Shown in pieces: positions 1 to 6,089 of a DNA stretch of 9,086 nt. The stretch covers positions 26,557-35,642 of the forward strand of contig WVZH01000138.1 in NCBI GenBank assembly GCA_011772595.1, in the 5' to 3' direction. Every line of letters begins with the position of its first letter. The first letter of the stretch is position 1. The notes beneath the pieces were generated by a model. It saw only the letters and a program-made list of their open reading frames with translations. It was not told where the DNA came from and made no database searches. Origin of the DNA: Anaerolineales bacterium. GTDB taxonomy: Bacteria; Chloroflexota; Anaerolineae; Anaerolineales; E44-bin32. The position numbers were made by a program, and so were the translations under genes.

Positions 1-291
1 GCCGGCCACCAGCATATTCATGGCGACGTCTTCGATACGAGCAATGTGCCAGATAAGCCAGGCAATGGAGTGCTCCCCGACGCGTGGGATACGTCGAATC
101 TGATCCTCCGTCATATCGTTTAAGATCTCATCTTCAAAGGACCAACCCTGTGAGGGGTCAACCTTCGCCGAGTGAACCATAGCATGTTGGGTCATGAACA
201 ATTCAATCGCTTGAGGGTGCTGGCTAGAACTCGATAGTAGCTGGCGCAACTTGGTTTGCTGCCTGTTCCAAAGCTTGCGATTTAACTCCAC
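1..291 (-). CDS. DinB-superfamily protein, 3' end outside the window
   Basis: The visible 97 residues begin at a GTG (291-289), with AGGAG at 307-303 lying 11 nt upstream and an in-frame TGA at 315-313 just before that. The reading frame stays open to base 1. The N-terminus reads as an amphipathic helix (ELNRKLWNRQQTKLRQLL), then QAIELFMTQHAMVHSAKV. This is followed by the hallmark stretch IRRIPRVGEHSIAWLIWHIA and RIEDVAMNMLVAG. That stretch matches the DinB/DfsB four-helix-bundle superfamily, whose histidines usually bind a divalent metal; the H of GEHS and of WHIAR are likely ligands. Members include thiol-dependent transferases, and many are uncharacterised, so no substrate can be assigned. 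The remaining domain (probably about 70 residues) lies beyond the left edge. An overlapping open frame (224-412) in another register is a shadow. Confidence 0.8.
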   Translation of the reverse strand, partial: MELNRKLWNRQQTKLRQLLSSSSQHPQAIELFMTQHAMVHSAKVDPSQGWSFEDEILNDMTEDQIRRIPRVGEHSIAWLIWHIARIEDVAMNMLVAG

Positions 292-424
292 TTTCTTGTA
301 ATCTCCTGCTAATCAAGCTCTCTCGGATAAATCTCCTAGCTTCGAGACACTGACAGGCCGCCTGAACAATCCGATGACCAGAGCGCAACCCTAAAGGTAA
401 ATTCCTGCTCACGTGTTTAATTGC
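292..424. other. Short intergenic spacer between VOC and DinB-like genes
   Basis: This 133-bp gap separates the stop of the VOC gene from the GTG start of the DinB-like gene, both on the minus strand. It contains the AGGAG ribosome-binding site at 307-303. I see no convincing terminator, and no promoter hexamer pair close to consensus. Confidence 0.5.
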
Positions 425-850
425 TTAATCACCATCTCCCATGACTTCTTCGAAACTCTTACTCACATCGATAGGCTCGGAGAAGCGAAGTCGATAACCA
501 TCCGGATCGCGTATCGTTACGTCTCTCACGTTCCAAGGGCGCTCAACCGGTCCCTCCACACTCGACGAGCCGGCGATTTTTGCCTGAGCCGCAATCTCGG
601 CTACCCCTTTAGCACCTGCCTGAAACTGTATCGTGATCCCCTCGGCGGGTGATTTCTTACTCCCACCCTCGGCCCGCAGGAGAAAGAGATCTTGACAGCG
701 ATCCCGCCTTAAATGGATGAGCTCGGGCTCATCACCTCCGCTCCTGAACAGCTCTCGGAACCCCAGCGCACGTTGATACCAACCGGCGGAAAGTGAGGGA
801 TCGCTCACGTCCAGATTGACAAACATTGGCATAGGGTAAAAATCTTCCAT
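425..850 (-). CDS. VOC (glyoxalase / bleomycin-resistance fold) family protein
   Basis: The protein has about 141 residues, the usual size of a single-chain VOC protein made of two beta-alpha-beta-beta-beta modules. Module one is MFVNLDVSDPSLSAGWYQ then RALGFRELF, with PELIHLRRD supplying a histidine. Module two runs from ITIQFQAGAKGVAEIAAQA to WNVRDVTIRDPDGYRLRFSE. The DPDGYxLxFxE ending is the family signature, and its glutamate plus the IHL histidine are candidate metal ligands. VOC proteins include glyoxalase I, extradiol dioxygenases, epimerases and antibiotic-binding proteins, and the substrate here is unknown. Start choice: the frame opens at GTG 862 with no ribosome-binding site; ATG 850 has AAGGAG only 3 nt upstream and I prefer it. 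A slightly later ATG (MPMFVNL) also begins right at the domain. The gene stands alone, with a 183-bp gap upstream containing hairpins. Confidence 0.85.
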   Translation of the reverse strand: MEDFYPMPMFVNLDVSDPSLSAGWYQRALGFRELFRSGGDEPELIHLRRDRCQDLFLLRAEGGSKKSPAEGITIQFQAGAKGVAEIAAQAKIAGSSSVEGPVERPWNVRDVTIRDPDGYRLRFSEPIDVSKSFEEVMGDGD

Positions 851-897
851 CGACTCCTTCACCTAAATGAGAAATTTGCCTCACTCTACCATAAGGG

Positions 898-954
898 CTG
901 GCTGTCTTTCGTGTTCGATTTTACAGCCAGGTTAGGAGCAGTCTAACGGACCTG
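898..954. repeat. Two overlapping inverted repeats between lipoprotein and VOC genes
   Basis: CTGGCTGT (898-905) and ACAGCCAG (923-930) form a perfect 8-bp stem with a 17-nt loop. Immediately adjacent, GTTAG (931-935) pairs with CTAAC (943-947). Adding CAG at 928-930 and CTG at 952-954 lengthens this second stem around a bulge. CAG 928-930 would be shared, so the two hairpins would exclude each other if extended. Neither is followed by a T-run on either strand, so they are not canonical terminators. The site lies downstream of the lipoprotein stop and about 50 nt upstream of the VOC start on the minus-strand transcript. Confidence 0.4.
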
Positions 955-1045
955 ACGGGAAGTGGCTAGGGATCATCTTTCTCGACTGCAAATTCCACCG
1001 CATGCCCGTCCTGCTCCAAGGGGGAATTTAGCCAGCGTCGGCTCT

Positions 1046-1570
1046 CTATTCCCGAAACAACACACATGGCTCGAGCTCACATTTGCGCCACGACCAGTTG
1101 AAACCCGGATGGATCCAACCTGCTTCGTCACCGACTCGAATAATGTCCACGTCGAAAGTTTCTTGCCAAGCGGTCGATGCTGTAAGATCAAGAACGATTT
1201 CCCGGCTTATACCGTCCGTACAATTACCTTGGATTGCTAATCGCCGTTCACTCAAGCTCCGCCACTGATCACCAAAGCGGCAAGTCGGATCACCACTACA
1301 TACTCCATCAAGCGGACAATCATGGTTAGGTCTCGCAACAGTACCCGTAACAAAGTCAACAGAGTCGACCCCCAGGGTAACGGACTCTATCAGCTCGATC
1401 GTACCGTCCGGCTTGAAATCGTAGACGCTAGCCTCATAGAGGGCATGGAAGGGTTGATCAATAATCCACCTCCCCACGAACGCTTCATCATGGGCCTTCG
1501 GCGATTCAACGACAGCACATCCGGCGACGAAGAATGTGGCAAGCAAGATGGGGAACGGACGCCTTCCCAT
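1046..1570 (-). CDS. Putative cysteine-rich lipoprotein of unknown function
   Basis: The 174-residue product starts at ATG 1570; an in-frame TAG lies three codons upstream, so no longer start exists. Residues 1-18 form a short lipoprotein signal: two arginines, a hydrophobic stretch, and the lipobox FVAGC with the lipidated cysteine at 18. The mature part starts with a segment typical of lipocalin-like or copper-resistance-like beta folds (VGRWIIDQPFHALYEASVYD, then FKPDGTIELIES). Six more cysteines follow (about 85, 91, 97, 117, 164, 169), in HDCPLDGVC, DPTCRFGDQW, GNCTDG and KCELEPC, enough for three disulfides. A tryptophan-rich end (GWIHPGFNWSWRKC) is also distinctive. I do not recognise a named family, though similar uncharacterised secreted proteins occur in several environmental phyla. 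It is divergent from the kinase across a shared upstream region. Function unknown; lipoprotein export is the well-supported part. Confidence 0.7.
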   Translation of the reverse strand: MGRRPFPILLATFFVAGCAVVESPKAHDEAFVGRWIIDQPFHALYEASVYDFKPDGTIELIESVTLGVDSVDFVTGTVARPNHDCPLDGVCSGDPTCRFGDQWRSLSERRLAIQGNCTDGISREIVLDLTASTAWQETFDVDIIRVGDEAGWIHPGFNWSWRKCELEPCVLFRE

Positions 1571-1678
1571 TGTAATCTTCTACACCGTGAAACTCAGGGC
1601 CGCTGAAACATGGTGCGCTTGGCTACCTGCAATTGTCCATCTCAATACAAAGAAGGTCCCCAGCGAGAGCGCAGATTT

Positions 1679-1684
1679 ATTATA
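1679..1684 (-). promoter_or_regulatory. Candidate -10 element for the lipoprotein gene
   Basis: On the minus strand this reads TATAAT, a perfect sigma70-type -10 hexamer about 110 nt upstream of the lipoprotein ATG. No good -35 sits 16-18 nt away; the best is TGTACG, which matches three of six positions. AT-rich hexamers occur by chance, so this is only a candidate. Confidence 0.25.
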
Positions 1685-1749
1685 GGCAAATACTCGCCCA
1701 CGTACATCACCTCCAATGCATGCAAAGTCCGGCAGCGGTATCACGTCCA

Positions 1750-1765
1750 CTTATCGATGGATAAG
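1750..1765. promoter_or_regulatory. Perfect 6-4-6 dyad, possible operator
   Basis: CTTATC (1750-1755) and GATAAG (1760-1765) are exact reverse complements around GATG. The dyad lies between the two candidate -10 elements of the divergent lipoprotein and kinase genes. It is about 66 bp upstream of one and 91 bp upstream of the other, a position suited to a shared regulator. It could also be chance. Confidence 0.3.
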
Positions 1766-1856
1766 GGTCCCATAAAAACAAGTCCTGCCACCCTCTTCCC
1801 CAGGGAATCATATGCCCTCTCCTTCCTCGTTCCTAACCATTAAGACTAAATGGGTT

Positions 1857-1862
1857 TATAAT
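1857..1862 (+). promoter_or_regulatory. Candidate -10 element for the kinase gene
   Basis: TATAAT lies 90 nt upstream of the preferred kinase start, followed by further AT-rich sequence (TATTATAAG at 1869-1877). No recognisable -35 is found 16-18 nt upstream, so it is a weak or activator-dependent promoter at best. Confidence 0.3.
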
Positions 1863-1941
1863 ATCCAGTATTATAAGTAGCGCGATCTCGTCGTGGTGTC
1901 TACCCTCACGAACGCGACGAATCGCTCCAAGTTAATCGAAC

Positions 1942-1945
1942 GGAG
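1942..1945 (+). promoter_or_regulatory. Ribosome-binding site that decides the kinase start
   Basis: GGAG lies exactly 7 nt before the GTG at 1953. The longer in-frame start at GTG 1893 has no comparable site. The protein from 1953 begins with TNDWIGRTLSKVQIQELLG, where homologous kinases are expected to begin, so the upstream 20 codons are probably untranslated. Confidence 0.65.
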
Positions 1946-1952
1946 AATATCA

Positions 1953-4013
1953 GTGACCAATGATTGGATCGGACGCACGCTGTCAAAGGTCCAGATTCAG
2001 GAACTGCTAGGGCATGGCGGAATGGCGGAGGTTTACCTCGGTCTTCATTCCACCCTAAATCGCCCGGTGGCGGTAAAGATCCTTCATGCCCATCTTGCCG
2101 GAGATGCTCACCTGCGTAGTCGAACTCGCACCGAGGCACAATCGGTTGCTGCCCTGCGACATCCAAACATCGTCCAGGTTTACGACTTCGACCTTGTGCA
2201 AAACCGGCCATACATCGTCATGGAATTAATCCAAGGAATTCCATTATCCGACTATCTTGATGGACTACATGCTTCAGGCATTTCGTTGCCCCTCGAAGAA
2301 ATATCTCGCTTGATCCGCTCGATCTCTGACGCTTTGGACTACGCACATGCCCGCGGTATCGTCCATCGAGACATCAAGCCCGCCAATGTCATGCTGCGCC
2401 AAGCAGCTTGGCCGGTAATCGCGGGAGCGCCCCTTCCTCCAGACGCAGAGCCGGTGCTCACGGATTTCGGCGTGGCCCGCATCGCGACTGCCACAACCCA
2501 GACAGCAACAGGGATGATCCTCGGGACCCCGAATTACATAAGCCCTGAGCAGGTTCGTGGTGAACCTGTAGATGCGCGTTCAGATATCTATTCACTGGGC
2601 ATTATGCTTTACGAGATGGTTGCCGGGAAGCTTCCTTTCGACCCAGAAATAGTCACGCCGGCATCCATCCTCTTCAAACATGTGGAAGAAGCTCCCCCTC
2701 CCTTGCCCAACGCGAGCCCGGAACTCCGTGCCGTGACGGAGCGTGCACTGGCGAAAGACCCCGACGACCGCTATCAACGAGCAGGAGACCTGGCCCAGGC
2801 TCTTCAGATCGCTATCGAAACTCCGTCCAGCCTCACCACGATTAGAAAAACACCTCCTTTACCAGCTGCTGCGACGCCCCAACCCGTTACGCCTGCGGCA
2901 TCCCCAAGTATTGGTAAGCGGCGAAACCTGAAAGCAGTAGGCGCCATCGCTCTCGGAATTGTCGTTCTGATAAGCGGTATGGTATTGACCAGCGGTTTGT
3001 TGAAGACCTCTCCTACAGTGATGCAACAGGAAGTCACGACGAGTCCGATCCAACAAGAGCCCGCAAATACCGTCCCCGTGGCCGCCCTGGTCACTACCGC
3101 GACACCAAGCCAGGGCGAAATGTCAACTCCCCTAGCGAGCACGAGTGGACCACGCGGATATGCTTCATTTCGTGATGCAAACCTCATTGTGGCGATTTCT
3201 GACGTTGACCCTCCACCCGAGGGCTTCGACTATATGGCCTGGCTCGTCAGGACCAGAGAAGAGGAAATCAGCTTGGGTAAGCCGGAGTTGATCGACAGCG
3301 AACTCGTACTTCGTTACGAGGACCCATCCGGAGAGAACTTGCTCGGCCGATATAACGAATTGGTCATCAGCCTTGAGCCGGTAGCTGTGACACGACCTGA
3401 GACATTTAGCAACGAAGTGTTCGCCGCCGAAGTGGCACCAGAAACGATGAAACGCTCCCAGCTTCTCAGCGATGTTTACGGAAATGAACCCCACTCTTCT
3501 TCCTTGTTGAATGGGCTACTTACTCAAGCCGCACACTTCGACAGCCACGTGAACAATGCGGTTAATAGCATCCAATCTGACAGCTTGGAAGGAGGGAAAT
3601 CACACTCCGAACATGTCATCAACATTATTGAAGGGCGAGAAGGGGAGATGTATGGAGACTGGAACGAAAACGACAGGGTTGAGAATCCGGGGGATGACGT
3701 TGGATTGCTTCCCTATCTGCTCCTTGCGCAGGAGAACGTCTTGGGCTTTCAAAATCTAAATACAGCCGAAGACCTCAACACCATGATTGAGGGGACGCTC
3801 GTGGACATCGACGAAATCCTCCTACTCGTTGAGGATGCACGGAAAACCGCTCTGCAAATCGTACTTGCCGACTCGTTAGAACTAGTCCAAGACCTCGATC
3901 TCGCCGCTCAGTTGACTGAGCTACTCTTGAAGGAGAGGATCTCGCGACTCACGGAAACCTTGCAAGCGTATGACCTGGCCTTCAGTGCCGATGTTTATGC
4001 TGTGTCACCCTGA
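1953..4013 (+). CDS. Transmembrane PknB-type Ser/Thr protein kinase with RskA-like and histidine-containing outside domains
   Basis: The 686-residue protein (from GTG 1953) has a complete Hanks-type kinase core: glycine loop LGHGGMAEVYLG (19-30), VAVK lysine 42, helix-C glutamate 61, HRD aspartate 140 in HRDIKPANV, DFG at 171-173, SPE at 197-199, and DIYSLG aspartate 211. A longer than usual, proline-containing segment separates the HRD and DFG motifs. The threonine-rich activation loop (ATATTQTATG) offers autophosphorylation sites. After a Pro/Thr linker comes one membrane helix (about 328-350), so the rest should lie outside. Residues about 401-499 (MAWLVRTREEEISLGK, then LLGRYNELVISLEP) resemble the RskA-type anti-sigma beta domain. 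Residues 501-686 are mostly helical, with H528, H532, H551, H554 and an acidic GDWNEND...NPGDD loop. It is the only plus-strand gene. Likely role: sensing an outside signal and phosphorylating cytoplasmic targets; no target is evident nearby. Confidence 0.92.
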   Translation: MTNDWIGRTLSKVQIQELLGHGGMAEVYLGLHSTLNRPVAVKILHAHLAGDAHLRSRTRTEAQSVAALRHPNIVQVYDFDLVQNRPYIVMELIQGIPLSDYLDGLHASGISLPLEEISRLIRSISDALDYAHARGIVHRDIKPANVMLRQAAWPVIAGAPLPPDAEPVLTDFGVARIATATTQTATGMILGTPNYISPEQVRGEPVDARSDIYSLGIMLYEMVAGKLPFDPEIVTPASILFKHVEEAPPPLPNASPELRAVTERALAKDPDDRYQRAGDLAQALQIAIETPSSLTTIRKTPPLPAAATPQPVTPAASPSIGKRRNLKAVGAIALGIVVLISGMVLTSGLLKTSPTVMQQEVTTSPIQQEPANTVPVAALVTTATPSQGEMSTPLASTSGPRGYASFRDANLIVAISDVDPPPEGFDYMAWLVRTREEEISLGKPELIDSELVLRYEDPSGENLLGRYNELVISLEPVAVTRPETFSNEVFAAEVAPETMKRSQLLSDVYGNEPHSSSLLNGLLTQAAHFDSHVNNAVNSIQSDSLEGGKSHSEHVINIIEGREGEMYGDWNENDRVENPGDDVGLLPYLLLAQENVLGFQNLNTAEDLNTMIEGTLVDIDEILLLVEDARKTALQIVLADSLELVQDLDLAAQLTELLLKERISRLTETLQAYDLAFSADVYAVSP

Positions 4014-4169
4014 AGACCGAAAGCATGATCAACACAGTCACGGTAGCCAGATCTTAAAAAATGTAATTTCTCCTCCTGCAAGATCGCGAATGCCAGCCAG
4101 CAATCCGCATGCCAACCGCGATAGCTTGCCAGGATGGAGTGGCTCGTATCCCATGTCAATTTATCCTGC
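4014..4169. other. Convergent intergenic region
   Basis: This gap lies between the stops of the kinase (plus) and the integrase-like gene (minus). It contains an imperfect nested inverted repeat: ATCGCG 4083-4088 with CGCGAT 4117-4122, enclosing ATGC 4090-4093 with GCAT 4107-4110. On the minus strand a T6 run follows only about 20 nt later, so it is not a canonical terminator. A strong Shine-Dalgarno-like AGGAGGAG on the minus strand (4077-4070) has no start codon at a suitable distance. Confidence 0.4.
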
Positions 4170-4643
4170 CTAGGCTTCAAGGACCAGCGTCTGGAGATAC
4201 GACGTCAGATGCTTGACGTCCGTGCTCGTTAGCTCGACCGGGAGTTGGAGTTGGACGATACAATCCTCCCTTAAAGGGAATGGATAGCAAATCATGCGCG
4301 TCCCAGACTGTGATGTTGAACTTTTCGGGAAGAAACTGCGCTGGGATACGGATGGCGTGTCTCGCAGTTCGCGCTCCTCCAGAATGGCTCTCACGGGAGA
4401 TTTCGGGGGCTGCCAAGTCTCAGGAGATTCCAGGTATTCGAGATACAGCCTCAGAGCTCGCTTGAACCTGAGCGCATACGCTGCGACGGTCCTCGGGCTA
4501 TAGTCGCGCTCGCGTGCCGCAACAAATCTCTGTAGTAAATCCTCAACATCGATGGTGGATACGTCAATCGTCTCCCAATGCTCTTCGATGCTCAACACCT
4601 GTTTGCAGGCTCCACCCAGCGAACGCGCAGAATTAACGTTCAT
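4170..4643 (-). CDS. Small protein with integrase N-terminal SAM-like domain and YPFPLR tail, no catalytic domain
   Basis: From ATG 4643 the product has 157 residues. The first half carries the helical core-binding (SAM-like) fold of tyrosine recombinases: VEDLLQRFVAARERDYSPRT, then VAAYALRFKRALRLYLEYL and SPETWQP. A variable linker follows. The C-terminus is a compact motif, ICYPFPLREDCIVQLQLPVE then LTSTDVKHLTSYLQTLV, which I recall in many short bacterial proteins with the same arrangement. No R...H-x-x-R...Y catalytic region is present, so it should not cut DNA; DNA binding or a regulatory role is an inference. The frame is open up to ATG 4775 (201 residues). I prefer 4643 because AAGGA lies just upstream and MNVNSARSLGGA looks like the family's N-terminus. 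Its neighbour upstream is the GNAT gene, which ends at 4810. Confidence 0.65.
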   Translation of the reverse strand: MNVNSARSLGGACKQVLSIEEHWETIDVSTIDVEDLLQRFVAARERDYSPRTVAAYALRFKRALRLYLEYLESPETWQPPKSPVRAILEERELRDTPSVSQRSFFPKSSTSQSGTRMICYPFPLREDCIVQLQLPVELTSTDVKHLTSYLQTLVLEA

Positions 4644-4809
4644 GAGTCCTTCGCGGGCAACGTAATCCCAGCGCAAGAAAGGGTTAATTAGGAAGTTGAG
4701 CAATTCGGCCCGATGACCAGCCAGCAGCCGAGGTTGCAAGACATCATTTGACTTTGTACGGTCCGCGCTGCACATGCTCTAACTAGTAAATGCGCGGTGC
4801 AATGGCCGA

Positions 4810-5409
4810 TCAGTCTTGAACCTCACGCCACATGAAGTAATTCATGACCCCCAGGATTTCGATCGCATCCACAGTAATGAAACCAAACCTCTCATAGAAG
4901 CGCACATTCTTCAACTTGTCGGCCTCTAGATATGCCGCCAAATTCCGCTTGTCAACAAACTTGCAGTACCTCTCCATTAATCGGGTTCCCACTCCGAGAC
5001 TTTGAAAATCTGGCAAGACGCCGATCGGACCAAGATGACTATGCTTTTCGGCCGGGTCACGACTCGCCCATAATCCTCTCCAGAGATCATCTCGATCCTG
5101 GAACGAAGATAATTCCGGCTCGTTAGCAGCAATCAAATCCTCGACCTCCTTCGAAATCGAACGACCACCATGGCAAACATACGACCTACAGATCCCGATG
5201 ATCTGAGCTCCTTGCTTAGCCAGGAACACCTCCCCAGTGCGATCTTTGAGCATGGTCATAAATCTCTCTTCGATTTGTCGGCGTACCGCTTCACTTTCCC
5301 CTTGATAAACAGCCACATGAATCGGGTTGCGAAGCATTGCATGACTGAGGACTGTAGCTGCCTCTTCCATTTCAGCGGGTTTCATCACCTGAATTTCTAT
5401 CGCCGTCAC
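4810..5409 (-). CDS. GNAT-family N-acetyltransferase
   Basis: The 199-residue product starts at GTG 5409, with GGAGG at 5424-5420 lying 10 nt upstream. It is a single GNAT domain. Motif A (about 125-150) is HLGPIGVLPDFQSLGVGTRL, containing the Q-x-x-G-x-G pyrophosphate-binding loop for acetyl-CoA (Q136, G139, G141). Motif B (160-177) is YLEADKLKNVRFYERFGF. The N-terminal third (MKPAEMEEAATVLSHAMLRN) is the usual substrate-side helical region. The family transfers acetyl groups to amines of small molecules, antibiotics or proteins; the substrate cannot be read here. It resembles the uncharacterised GNATs common in Chloroflexota and Actinobacteria. The membrane-protein stop lies 75 nt upstream and the integrase-like gene follows on the same strand, so co-transcription is plausible. 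Confidence 0.88.
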   Translation of the reverse strand: MTAIEIQVMKPAEMEEAATVLSHAMLRNPIHVAVYQGESEAVRRQIEERFMTMLKDRTGEVFLAKQGAQIIGICRSYVCHGGRSISKEVEDLIAANEPELSSFQDRDDLWRGLWASRDPAEKHSHLGPIGVLPDFQSLGVGTRLMERYCKFVDKRNLAAYLEADKLKNVRFYERFGFITVDAIEILGVMNYFMWREVQD

Positions 5410-5484
5410 CCTATCAATTCCTCCGCATATTCGCCATGGGACATAGAACAGGTCCTCGTTGCCAGCAGATAATGTGCCCCCGCT

Positions 5485-5925
5485 TCATACGGCGTGAGAT
5501 GTTATGTTCAGTATGGTGCTGATAACGAAAAGCACCGCGTAGACGAACCACAATGGTCGTTGAATGGTTCCAAGAGACCACCAGTAGAACATCAGGCTCG
5601 ATAAGTACAACAAGACATAGGGGATAAAAACCGGCCACAAGATCGGAGACCGCCATGCCACAGGACGGGCTATGTCGACGATATACCCAAGAACCGCCCA
5701 AGCCGCGTAGAGAAACCCCGCAATCCACTGGTGCCACGGCTTGCCGCCGGATAATAGAATGAGGCTAACGATGACTGCCGGCACAGCCATCGCAAAGACA
5801 ATCCATCCCAGCTGCATCGCTGTGTCGAATGTCCATTTCCTCAGAGCGAAAAACACCAACAATACGATTTGAATTAAGAAAGCAAAAACGACAAAGAGCC
5901 TAGCGTAGCGATCCATTCCATTCAT
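5485..5925 (-). CDS. Five-helix integral membrane protein of unknown function
   Basis: From ATG 5925 the product has 146 residues, nearly all hydrophobic. About five membrane helices can be drawn: LFVVFAFLIQIVLLVFFAL, WIVFAMAVPAVIVSLILL, WIAGFLYAAWAVLGYIVDI, PVFIPYVLLYLSSLMFYWW, and LWFVYAVLFVISTILNI. Short loops contain GGKPWHQW and IARPVAWRSP. No catalytic motif or named family is recognised. Start choice: AGGAGG lies at 5941-5936. ATG 5925 is 10 nt downstream, whereas ATG 5934 is only 1 nt away and the longest frame start (5958) lies upstream of the site. I therefore chose 5925. It may head a transcript that continues into the GNAT and integrase-like genes. Function unknown. Confidence 0.72.
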   Translation of the reverse strand: MNGMDRYARLFVVFAFLIQIVLLVFFALRKWTFDTAMQLGWIVFAMAVPAVIVSLILLSGGKPWHQWIAGFLYAAWAVLGYIVDIARPVAWRSPILWPVFIPYVLLYLSSLMFYWWSLGTIQRPLWFVYAVLFVISTILNITSHAV

Positions 5926-6017
5926 GTCACTCATCCCTCCTCGAAGAGCATACAACACCCCTGCAATAAAAGAATCTTTTGAGATTATGTTGAGAAAATG
6001 CCGTGCCAGCGCTCTAG

Positions 6018-6045
6018 TTTGTATTAAACAGCTTCATTCTTTCAA
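6018..6045 (-). promoter_or_regulatory. Candidate promoter upstream of the five-helix membrane protein
   Basis: On the minus strand TTGAAA (6045-6040) and TACAAA (6023-6018) are separated by 16 nt. They match the sigma70 consensus at five and four of six positions. The site lies about 90 nt upstream of ATG 5925 and downstream of the hydrolase stop, so it could start the membrane protein-GNAT-integrase-like transcript. Modest match; candidate only. Confidence 0.28.
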
Positions 6046-6089
6046 GAAGATGGACCAAGATAATCAGGCGCTTTAGCACAGTTCGGCGC

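Larger units (their letters stand above)
1571..1952. other. Divergent intergenic region between lipoprotein and kinase
   Basis: About 380 bp separate the two divergent starts. The region holds a candidate -10 for each direction, a perfect dyad at 1750-1765, and the kinase ribosome-binding site at 1942-1945. Short open frames occur here (for example 1610-1843, plus), but they have no ribosome-binding site and no recognisable protein features, so I treat the region as noncoding. Bases 1893-1952 are open in the kinase frame but probably untranslated. Confidence 0.5.

Noticed and set aside
224..412. 62-residue minus-strand open frame overlapping the DinB-like start
   Set aside because: It is in a different register from the recognisable DinB-like frame, has no ribosome-binding site, and shows no domain features.
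4070..4077. Strong Shine-Dalgarno-like AGGAGGAG on the minus strand suggesting a hidden small gene
   Set aside because: No ATG, GTG or TTG occurs at a workable distance downstream, and the first in-frame codons run quickly into a stop.
4170..4775. Functional tyrosine recombinase / mobile element
   Set aside because: Only the SAM-like N-terminal part is present; there is no R-H-R-Y catalytic region, and I see no flanking direct repeats or tRNA target.
5959..6089. AAAAGA-A-TCTTTT palindrome and repeated AGCGCT/GGCGCT motifs as a regulatory or recombination site
   Set aside because: The palindrome is short and made of A/T runs. The GCGCT copies are too short and irregularly spaced to exceed chance.
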